A DNA stretch of 64,000 nt. It comes from Alviniconcha marisindica. Taxonomy: Eukaryota > Mollusca > Gastropoda > Provannidae. The notes beneath the pieces are model-generated. The model was not told the origin of the DNA and searched no databases. It saw nothing but the letters and a program-made list of their open reading frames with translations. The translations under genes were made by a program, and so were the position numbers. The number at the start of each line of letters is the position of its first letter. Position 1 is the stretch's first letter. Location of the stretch: contig JABMCL010000176.1 of assembly GCA_018857735.1 (NCBI GenBank), forward strand, positions 117,501 to 181,500, written 5' to 3'. Below, in pieces: positions 34,101 through 46,100 of this stretch.

Positions 34101-37100
34101 TAGTGTGTGTTAGGATAAGACAGTGTATAGTAATAGTGTGTGTTAGGATGAGACAGTGGATAGATGTGTGTGTGTTAGGATGAGACAGTGGATAGTGTGT
34201 GTGTGTTAGGATGAGACAGTTGATAGTGTGTGTGTGTGTGTTAGGATGAGACAGTGAATAGTAATAGTGTGTGTGTTAGGATGAGACAGTGGATAGTGTG
34301 TGTGTGTGTGTTAGGATGAGACAGTGGATAGTAATAGTGTGTGTGTTAGGATGAGACAGTATATAGTAATAGTGTGTGTGTGTGTGTGTTAGGATAAGAC
34401 AATGTGTGTGTGTGTGTCTGTTAGGACGAAACAGTAGAGGAGACAGGATGGAAGCTGGTGCATGGGGATGTGTTCCGACCGCCTCGCCACACACTGCTGC
34501 TGACTGCATTGGTGGGCGCCGGTATCCAGGTCTTCTTCATGGCCCTCATCACCATCTGTGAGTCCAGTCTCCACTCTCTGTGTTGTACATGTCCTGATCA
34601 CCATCTGTGAATCCAGTCCACTCTCTGTGTTGTACATGTCCTGATCATCACCATCTGTCAGTACAGTCTCCACTCTCTGTGTTGTACATGTCCTGATCAC
34701 CATGTGTCAGTCCACTCACTGTGTTGTACATGGCCTGATCATCACCATCTGTCAGTCCACTCTCTGTGTTGTACATGTTCTGATCATCACCATGTGTCAG
34801 TCCAGTCTCCACTCTCTGTGTTGTACATGTCCTGATCATCACCATGTGTCAGTCCACTCTGTCCTGATCATCATGTGTCAGTCCACACTCTGTCCTGATC
34901 ATCATGTGTCAGTCCACTCTCTGTCCTGATCATCATGTGTCGGTCCACTCTCTGTCCTGATCATCACCATGTGTCAGTCTACTCTGTCCTGATCATCATG
35001 TGTCAGTCCACTCTCTGTCCTGATCATCATGTGTCAGTCCACTCTGTCCTAAACATCACCATGTGTCAGTCCACTCTCTGTTCTGATCATCACCATCTGT
35101 CAGTCAAATCTCTGTCTTGTACCAGACTAAGTCTGTCCATATCCAGGTCATCACAATGTGACACTATACTCTTTATAGTTCAGAAGGTTTGGGTAAACTA
35201 TGTATCTGGCTTTGCTGCTCTGTGTATTGTGTGTCTGCTTCCAGTCTAGTTAATGGGTGATACTGTAGCTGGTTGTGCTACCACATCAACAGTTTCAGTG
35301 TATGTGTGTGTTTACTTTCAGTTTTTGCCATGCTGGGCATGTTGTCCCCTGCGTCTCGTGGAGCTCTGATGACGGCCAGCATCTTCCTCTTCATGTTCAT
35401 GGGGTAGGTGATAGGTACGCTGCATGCAGCACATGCTTAGCTGCTGGTAGCTGGTACTCCTAAAGAAGACCTTGGCCACTGTCACGGTTATCAGGCTGCT
35501 TTCACTAGCAGCTGGTCAGTGTTACTTCTGGCTTGTCATCTTTATGCATTGTTACTTCTGGCTTGTCATCTTTACGCAGAGTATTGTTACTTCTGGCTTG
35601 TCCTGTTTACACACAGAGCTACTGTTACTTCTGGCTTATCTTTAAGCATTGTTACATCTGGTTTGTCATCTTTATGCAGAGTATTGTTACTTCTGGTTTG
35701 TCATCTTTATGCAGAGTATTGTTACTTCCGGCTTGTCATCTTTATGCATTGTTACTTCTGGCTTGTCATCTTTATGCATTGTTACTTCTGGCTTGTCCTG
35801 TTTACACACAGAGCTACTGTTACTTCTGGCTTTTAGTCTTTGCACAGAGTTACTGTTACAGTGTTAGGTTACAGTGTTAGGTTACAGTGTTAGGTTACAG
35901 TGTTAGGATCTTGAGCGAGCTGCTACAGCTTTTGCCACAGTTCTTGCAACCGCCTCTGTAATGACAAAATACAGCTGCCCTGATTGCAGTGGACCTTGTG
36001 CAGGAGGGTGGAGGAGGGAAAGCCTGAATGACCTTCTGATCCGTGACCTGCTCACAAACAAGCTGTTCATAAAGTGAAACAGCTTTCATTTTGTTTATCA
36101 TGACCTTTTTGTCAGACAGTGTGTTTGTTCACTGTGTGTTGGCAGGGTGTTTGCAGGCTACTAATGTGTATTCATTGTGTGTTGGCAGGGTGTTTGCAGG
36201 CTACTAATGTGTATTCATTGTGTGTTGGCAGGGTGTTGGCAGGCTACTAATGTGGGTGTTCATTGTGTGTTGGCAGGTGTTTGCAGGCTACTAATGTGTG
36301 TGTTGGCAGGGTGTTTGCCGGCTACTAATGTGTTTGTTCATTGTGTGTTGGCAGGGTCTTTGCAGGCTACTAATGTGTGTGTTCATTGTGTGTTGGCAGG
36401 GTGTTTGCAGGCTACTAGTACTAATGTGTGTGTTGGAAGGGTGTTTGCAGGCTACTAATGTGTATTCATTGTGTGTTGGCAGGGTGTTTGCAGGCTACTA
36501 ATGTGTGTGTTGGAAGGGTGTTTGCAGGCTACTAATGTGTGTGTTCATTGTGTGTTGGCAGGGTGTTTGCAGGCTACTAATGTGTATTCATTGTGTGTTG
36601 GCAGGGTGTTTGCAGGCTACTAATGTGTGTGTTGGCAGGGTGTTTGCAGGCTACTAATGTGTATTCATTGTGTGTTGGCAGGGTGTTTGCAGGCTACTAA
36701 TGTGTGTATTCATTGTGTGTTGGCAGGGTGTTTGCAGGCTACTAATGTGTGTGTTCATTGTGTGTTGGCAGGGTGTTTGCAGGCTACTAATGTGTGTGTT
36801 CATTGTGTGTTGGGAGGGTGTTTGCAGGCTACTAATGTGTGTATTCATTGTGTGTTGGCAGGGTGTTTGCAGGCTACTAATGTGTGTGTTCATTGTGTGT
36901 TGGCAGGGTGTTTGCAGGCTACTACGCAGCTCGTCTCTACAAGACCATGAAGGGCACTTTGTGGAAGAGAGCAGCATTCCAGGTGAGCTGCTTACCTGTC
37001 CATCCATCCCTCACAGGCTTTCTCAGCTTCTGTGGCCAGTCTGTAGCAGTGGGCCAGTAGTTATAGTGAAGTCTGTAGCAGTGGGCCAGTAGTTATAGTG

Positions 37101-40100
37101 AAGTCTGTAGCAGTGGGCCAGTAGTTATAGTGAAGTCTGTAGCTTTGGGCATAGGAAAAACAGGCCAGTATCTATACTGAAGTCTGTAGCTTTGGACATA
37201 GGGAAAAGTGGGCCAGTATCTGTACTGAAGTCTGTAGCATTGGGCATAGGGAAAAGTGGGCCAGTATCTATACTGAAGTCTGTAGCATTGGGCATAGGGA
37301 AAAGTGGGCCAGTATCTATACTGAAGTCTGTAGCATTGGGCATAGGGAAAAGTGGGTCAGTATCCATGTCAACAGTCTGTAACATTGGGCGTAGGGGAAA
37401 GTGAGATGCTGAAGTCTGTACTTCTAAACTGATGAAGACTGAATTGTAACACTTTTAGACTTTGTGATGACAAAATTGAAACAGAAAAACAGACACATGC
37501 ACACATGCACAGACACATGTGCTTGCATGCAGGTGTGTGCACATATGCACGCACGCACGCACCCGCATGATGATGATAATATGAATGCTGAGACTGAGCC
37601 AGATGCTCTTTACTGCCTACCTGACCTCAGACAGTTGATGTGTGGAAAGGCCTGTCTCTTTGACACGTGTCTTTGTCTGCCCACCAGACGGCCACAGTGT
37701 ACCCGGGCATCGTGTTCGGCGCCTGCTTCCTCCTCAACTTCTTCATCTGGGGAAAGCATTCATCAGGGGCTGTGAGTCTTCACAATCGTTTGTTTCTTCA
37801 CACAAGTTGTTATTTTCTCTGTTTACTTGGGTCCAAGTGTGGAAACAGGCAAGTGACGGATTCTTCTGGCTTCAGATTTAGGTCTGGAAGACCTTAAACA
37901 GAGCAAGATCGAAGGAAAAAAACACATAAAGAGCTTATCTGGTGCGTCAGTCCCTCCCAGAGTCGCCCTGATATAACCGCACCGGTTGACTGGGCGTAAA
38001 ACACCAACTTACTTACCCTCCCAGAGCTAAATCAGTTTTGCTCCTCAGTTTGTACACAGAGAGCTCAGGGGTTATGAAAACTGTGATCCTGGTGATGTGG
38101 AGAATTTATTCACTGGGCATGGTGATGGGGAAGCTTCTGCTCTTCCACGTTCCGCTTCCATTAGGAGTAGCCACAGTCATCATTTTGACAGTTTCGTGAC
38201 CGGTATGCGTTTGTGTGTTTCCATGCCACCGGCCGTTAGACTCTTACCAAAAGGTGGACATGAGATCTGTAACGTGCGCAGTGATCTTAGTACTTGCTGT
38301 GCACGTGAAGGTGAGACAGACGCTGACCATTCTGCACAGCCACAAGTGTTGGACTCAGAGTAAGTGAAAGCAGCCCTTCACCCTGTCTTGACTGGGAGTC
38401 AGACCCACAGTGGCTGCTTCCACTGGATCTGGATCTCCAGCTGGGTTCTAAACCACTGAGCTGTGCTGCCCCCCCCTAATCCCCCCCCTCCCCCCACCTG
38501 TCTCCCCCTCCCCCCCACCACCTGTCTCCCTCCCCCACCCCCCCATCTCCCCCTCCCCCACCACCACCTGTCTCCCCCTCCCCCACCACCACCTGTCTCC
38601 CCCTCCCCCATCCCCACCTGTCTGCCCCTCCCCCACCACCACCACCTGTCCCCCCCTCCCCCACCACCACCTGTCTCCCCCCCCCATCCCCCTATCTCCC
38701 ACCTGTCTCCCCTCCCCCATCCCACCTGTCTCCTTTCCCCTCCCCATCCCACCTGTCTCCCCCTCCCCCTTCACCACCACCACGAAACATCACAAGTAAT
38801 GCAGAACATGGTCATTTCTTCATAGTTGGTAAAACATCAAGTTACTCTTCATAGTTGGTAAAACACCAGGTTACTTACTCTTCACAGTTGGTAAAACACC
38901 AAGTTACTCTTCATAGTTGGTAAAACACCAAGTTACTCTTCATAGTTGGTAAAACACCAAGTTACTCTTCATAGTTGGTAAAACATCAAGTTACTCTTCA
39001 CAGTTGGTAAAACACCAAGTTACTTACTCTTCACAGTTGGTAAAACATCAAGTTACTTACTCTTCACAGTTGGTAAAACACCAAGTTACTCTTCACAGTT
39101 GGTAAAACATCAAGTTACTTACTCTTCACAGTTGGTAAAACACCAAGTTACTTAGTCTCCATAGTTGGTAAAACACCAGGTTACTTACTCTTCATAGTTG
39201 GTAAAACACCAAGTTACTTTTCATAGTGGGTAAAACACCAAGTTACTTACTCTTCACAGCTGGTAAAACACCAAGTTACTTACTCTTCATAGTTGGTGGG
39301 ATTTTCTGACTGAACCGTCTCCTATGTCCCTCTGTTGCTGAGTTACTGAGATGAAACTAGTTTGGCACTGGTTGTTTGTATGGTTGGAGTGGGGGTGGGG
39401 GGTTATGACTAGAATTGTATTGAACTTTGTAGGTTTGGGTGTCACTGTGATTCTTGTTTTGTTTGTTGGGATGTTCAAGTTTTCACAGTTGTGTGTCACC
39501 AAGGGGAGGAACTGCGTGAAGCTCAGTTGAATACATAGTAATAACCAGAGGTCATTGTGTTAGTGTTTCTTGTGAAGTGCTTTTGTCAAACAAGAGTTAA
39601 AGTGCCTGTGCTGTGCAGGCAACTTGTGGACTGAGTTGTGTTTTGTTTTGCTGCAGGTGCCCTTCACCACCATGCTGGCCTTGTTCTGCATGTGGTTTGG
39701 AATCTCACTACCACTCGTCTTCCTGGGCTTTTACTTCGGCTTCAGGAAAACAGTAAGTGGCTCACTGGCCTGGCTTCAGGAAAACAGTGGCTCACTGGCC
39801 TGAAGTGTAACTGGCTTCAGGAAAACAGTAAGTGGCTCACTGGCCTGCAGGGTAACTGGCTTCAGGAAAAACAGTGGCACACTGGCCTGCAGTGTAACTG
39901 GCTTCAGGAAAACAGTAGGCTCACTGGCCTGCAGGTAACTGGCTTCAGGAAAACAGTCAGTGGCTCACTGGCCTGCAGTGTAACTGGCTTCAGGAAAACA
40001 GTCAGTGGCTCACTGGCCTGCAGCGTAACTGGCTTCAGGAAAACAGTCAGTGGCACACTGGCCTGCAGCGTAACGATGGATTGTTCAATGTCTGTGCTAC

Positions 40101-43100
40101 AGACCCTGGCGCCATCTCAGGTTTTCTTCCATGCAAGACTTAAAATTTGCTGAAGGTAGCATTTTTTTCTGTAATGTTGTTGGATTGTGCAATGTCTGTG
40201 GTACAGACCCTGGCACCATCTCGGGTTTTCTTCCATGCAAGACTTAAAACTTGCTGAAGGTAGCATTTTTTTCTGTAATGTTGTTGGATTGTGCAATGTC
40301 TGTGGTACAGACCCTGGCACCATCTCAGGTTTTCTTCCTTGCAAAGCATGAAATTTGTTGAAGATGGCATTTTCTCTGTAATGTTGTAGCTTTAACCTGT
40401 AGTGGACTGTTGAATTGTGTACATGTCTATGGGGAGATAGTGGTGCCATCTCAGTTCAAGTTTTCTTCCATGCAAAGCTTGAAGTTTGTTGAAGATGGCA
40501 TTTTGTCTGTAATGTGTATTTAGTGATGTGCGTTTGTTTGAATATGTACAGCCAAAGTTCTTTGATGTCATAGATTTGTAAGCAGAGAATAATATGTGTT
40601 GCTTTGGTTACTTTAGCAGGAGACAGACAGGCATTACACCAGATCGCACCCAACCAATTTGTAGCTGATACTGTTCCTTAGTTGCAGTTTCCACCTCTGT
40701 TGTTATCTGGCTGTGAAAGAGCAGGGGCGATGGGTGGGGGTAGTTGATTGGTTTTGGGGTTTGGTTGTTTCCTAGCTGTGGCATCATTTGTTTCAGCCCT
40801 ATGAGCATCCTGTGAGAACCAACCAGATTCCCAGACAAGTGCCAGAGCAGACCTGGTACATGAACCACTTTCTGGGGTAGGTTGCTGCATGTTGCCATCA
40901 TAATTTACCTACACCGTCTTCTCTTACACAACACACTGTCTTAATAATTTACCTACACCATCTTCTCTTACACAACACATTGTTTTCATAATTTACCTAC
41001 ACCATCTTCTCACACAAGGCATTGTTTTCCACTGACATCCTAATTTACCTACACCATCTTCTCTCACACAACACACTGTTTTCCACTGACATCCTAATTT
41101 ACCTATACCATCTTCTCTCACACAACACACTGTTTTCCACTGACATCCTAATTTACCTACACCATCTTCTCTCACACAACACACTGTTTTCCACTGACAT
41201 CCTAATTTACCTACACCATCTTCTCTCACACAACGCACTGTTTTCCACTGACATCCAGATTTACCTACACCATCTTCTCTCACACAACGCACTGTTTTCC
41301 ACTGACATCCAAATTTACCTACACCATCTTCTCTCACACAACGCACTGTTTTCCACTGATATCCTAATTTACCTACACCATCTTCTCTCACACCATCTTC
41401 TCTCACACAACACACTGTTTTCCACTGACATCCTAATTTACCTACACCATCTTCTCTCACACAACACACTGTTTTCCACTGACATCCTAATTTACCTACA
41501 CCATCTTCTCTCACACAACACACTGTTTTCCACTGACAAGAGTCTTTGTCATGATGAGTGTTGGGCAAGCTTTCAGGTTTTGCATCAAAAGGCCCTGTTT
41601 AGGCTTTGTGACTTGATATAGAGTAACCCCTCTTGGAAGATCCCCTAAAAAAACCCAGCAACCTCAAACAGTTTTGTGTTTGCTCTGCCATAACCATCAT
41701 GGTTGTTTGCCCTGCCATAACCATCATGGTTGCCTATGGTAACTCTCACATGGCATGCAAGTAAATACAAGGTACATAAACTCCACCAGAGGTACCTGGC
41801 ATGCAAGTAAATACAAGGGACATAAACTCCACCAGAGGTATCCGGCATGCAAGTAAATAAAAGGTACATAAACTCCACCAGAGGTACCTGGCATGCAAGT
41901 AAATACAAGGTACATAAACTCCACCAGAGATACCTGGCATGCAAGTAAATACAAGGTACGTAAACTCCACCAGAGGTACCTGGCATGCAAGTAAATACAA
42001 GGTATATAAACTCCACCAGAGGTACCTGGCATGCAAGTAAATACAAGGTACATAAACTCCACCAGAGATACCTGGCATGCAAGTAAATACAAGGTACATA
42101 AACTCCACCAGAGATACCTGGCATGCAAGTAAATACAAGGTATATAAACTCCACCAGAGGTACCTGGCATGCAAGTAAATACAAGGTACATAAACTCCAC
42201 CAGAGATACCTGGCATGCAAGTAAATACAAGGTACATAAACTCCACCAGAGATACCTGGCATGCAAGTAAATACAAGGTACATAAACTCCACCAGAGATA
42301 CCTGGCATGCAAGTAAATACAAGGTATATAAACTCCGCCAGAGGTACGCCGGTGGAATTTATATACATTGTATTTACACGCATGCCAGGTGAGAGTTACC
42401 ATATGTGACTCAGGTCTTTGTTATGTTTGTGTGGCATCTTTCGAGTGCTAATTAACTCCATTATGTTGTGAGTTTGCTCTTCCTGTCTTGGGTGCTGAGA
42501 GGGGTCTATCAGGTTGTGCATGGTGATCACCTCCGCTGAGCCGCTGGTTACCTTGACTGATTTTTCTAGGTGTGGGAGACTCCAGAGAAAAATAACACAA
42601 ATTTTGGTTTTTATACTTTGAGTTTGATACAAGTTGTTTTGCTTTTCTTCAGTCATGCATGATGACAGCATGCTGTAGTTTCACTTTGCTTTCTTTGCTT
42701 TCAGCTACCAAGTTGTGGGGTAATATTCTCATCTAGACAAAAGGTGCAGGTCTGTGCAATGATCAGTGTTCATACAGCCAGGGAAGCTGGCCAACCGGCT
42801 GGGAAAGTTCCCATGACAGAAACGTTAATCTGAGCTTTTTGTCAGAATCCAGGTCTTTCCAGGCTCTTGGAAACAGAACTCGGGTCTTTCCAGGCTTGTG
42901 GAAAGTCTTAGTTTTGGATTTGTATCACAACCCCCCATGCTACCCCCCCTTTTTTTTTTTTAAATGAGGTCTTTTAAATTTTACTGGTTGAGATTTCTTG
43001 ACAGCTTTTATCCTGTAAAATTCAAACTTTGGCTGATTGTTGCATTATGGACACGATCTTACACTCAGCATTTTAAGTGATTTTAGTGTGTATTTATCTG

Positions 43101-46100
43101 AAGACCATTGACGCTTTTCTGCCTCAGAAAACTTATTGCTAGTATTTTCCTGAATGCTGTTTCAGTAAGACCATGGAGACCATGACTTGTAAAAATTTTA
43201 AGGTCTTCAGAGATTCTGGAGAAGAAGAAAAAAAGATTTTTTTTTCGCAGTCTGAATGTAAGTCTGATGTGTAGCTGCACTTCTTGTTCATTGCTGTTGT
43301 TTAACTGGTGTATGATTTCTGCGTATGTGGCATCATTCCCATTTTTCTGTGGATTCTTGAGATTGTTTTGATTTACTCTGGGGGCTAGTTGTGGGATTGT
43401 ATCATCCCAACAACTGCAGACTCGGAGCACAAAGCCCCGAGTGAAATGAAAACATTGTGGGGCCAAGGTTGGGAAAGGTGTGTGTGCCGGCACTTTGCTT
43501 TGTGCTCTGAAAGTTGTCAACCTATGTATTTTTCCTCTTTTGTTTTACTTGCAAAATTGTGTAAATCAATGTGGTGACATGTTCATTAGACCAGTCAGGT
43601 GTCTGTGGCAAAACCTGGGTCGCTGTTCGGACTTGTTATGTTTGTTGTACATTGACAAGAATTGTGCAGTGAATCAGGAGATGGTTGCACATCACAGGTA
43701 TCATCTGCATTGTGCCATGGTGACTAGAGCAGGGCCCAGATCTGTGTGTGTGCATGCGTGCGTGTGTGTGCATGTGTGAGAGAGTGACCCAGGGGTTGGT
43801 TGCTGATGACAGGCTTTTTCTTGTGCTGTTTGTTCTTGAAGGAATGGTGCTGTTGGCTCTGAAAAAATATCATCTTGGTATCGGGTCCAGTGGAGTTTTT
43901 AGACCCAAATCATCAGTTTTATAAACTTTTAATTTGGATGTGTTGCATACTTTGAAACAGCAAGTAAACAAACCATTTCTGCCAGTGTCTCTGAGACTTT
44001 TGGACAAGAAGAGATGAATAATAGTGTCCAACCTGCAGTGTTGAGGTCTGTAGTCCGGGTTGACACACAGATGTTGTGTTGTTTGACTAAAAAGACTGTG
44101 TTGAGGTCTGTGTAGTCTGGGTTGACACACAGATGTTGTGTTGTTTGACTAAGAAGACTGTGTTGAGGTCTGTGTAGTCTGGGTTGACACACAGATGTTG
44201 TGTTGTTTGACTAAGAAGACTGTGTTGAGGTCTGTGTAGTCTGGGTTGACACACAGATGTTGTGTTGTTTGACTGAGAAGACTGTGTTGAGGTCTGTGTA
44301 GTCTGGGTTGACACACAGATGTTGTGTTGTTTGACTGAGAAGACTGTGTTGAGGTCTGTGTAGTCTGGGTTGACACACAGATGTTGTGTTGACTAAGAAG
44401 ACTGTGTTGAGGTCTGTGTAGTCTGGGTTGACACACAGATGTTGTGTTGTTTGACTGAGAAGACTGGAAGCCTGCCTGCATTCTGCAGAGGTTTGTTTTT
44501 CTGTTGCAGAACATTGATGGCTGGTATTCTGCCATTTGGTGCCATGTTCATTGAACTTTTCTTCATTTTCACCGTAAGTTCAGAATTCTTCTCTCTGTTA
44601 GGGTGGCAGGGCAGTGGTGGGGGGGGGGGGGGGGAGCTGATTGAAGAATATAGTGTCATATTTCTTGGAGCACCAGACAAAGATCAAGAGTTTGGTTCTC
44701 CCCCCCCCCCCCCCCCCCCAAAAAAAATCCCATCACTGCTTTCAGGTTATGTTTGTGGCAGTATGAGTGTACGGCCATTTGGCGGCTGTCGGGTTTATTA
44801 GTTGACAGTTTTACTTTTAGTCTGTTGGGTTGACAGTATCTTCATTACATGTTTAAGCTGTCGAGTTGGCAGTGTCTTCATGTGTTTAAGCTGTTGGGTT
44901 GACAGTATCTTCATAATGTGTTTAAGCTTTTGGGTTGACAGTATCTTCATGACATGTTTAAGCTGTTGGGTTGACAGTATCTTCGTGACATGTTTAGTCT
45001 GTTTGGTTGACAGTATTTTCATTACATGTTTAAGCTGTTGGGTTGACAGTATCTTCATGACATGTTTAAGCTGTTGGGTTGACAGTATCTTCATGACATG
45101 TTTAAGCTGTTGGGTTGACAGTATCTTCATATGTTTAAGCAGTTGAGTTCACATTATCTTTCATGACATGTTTAAGCTGTTGAGTTTACAGTATCTTTCA
45201 TGACATGTGTAAAGCACTTTGAGCTAAGTCATGTTATGGACATTGCTCTACAGAAGTGCTATGTATTATTATTATTATTATGTTTAAGCTGTTGAGTTCA
45301 CAGTATCTTTCATGACATGTTTAAGCTGTTGAGTTGACAGTATCTTCCATGACGTGTTCAAACTGCTGGGTTGACACTAATTTAAATTCAGTATGTGACT
45401 ATGGCTATTGGGAAATTCAAGCTATGCCTGTTTTCAGGCTGTTGGGAAATTAAGTCTATGCCTGTGTTTTCAGGCTTTGGGAAAATTCAGTCTATGCCTG
45501 TGTTTTCAGGCTATTGGGATATTCAATCTATGCCTGTGTTTTCAGGCTTTTGGGAAATTCAGTCTATGCCTGGGTTTTCAGGCTATCTGGGAAATTCAGT
45601 CTATGCCTGTGTTTTCAGGCTATTTGGGAAATTCAATCTATGCCTGTGTTTTCAGGCTATTTGGGAAATTCACTCTATACCTGTGTTTTCAGGCTATCTG
45701 GGAAAACCAGTTCTACTACCTCTTTGGATTCCTCTTCCTCGTCTTCATCATCCTCATCGTCTCCGTTTCTCAGATCTCCGTGGTCATGGTCTACTTTCAG
45801 CTCTGTGGAGAGGTACTGTGTGCTGTGCAACGTGTGCTGTGTAGTTTAGGCGGTATACTATGTTCTGTATGATCTGTACTGCATGCCTTGTATTATATAA
45901 TGTATGCCATGAGTGTGTGTGTGTGTACTGTGTGCCATACACTCTATACCATGTGCTGTGTGTTGTATACCATATACTGTGTGCCATGTACAGTGTGCTG
46001 TATATTGTATGTCATGTACATGTGCCATGTCTTTTGTGTGCTGTATACTGTATGATGCATACTGTGTGTCATGTGATGTGTATTGTATGCTGTTTACTGA

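Noticed and set aside
41645..42402. Three minus-strand frames over 215 codons ([11 protein letters not shown] repeats)
   Set aside because: The 46-bp array in an intron; all three frames open because the unit is not a multiple of three and lacks stops.
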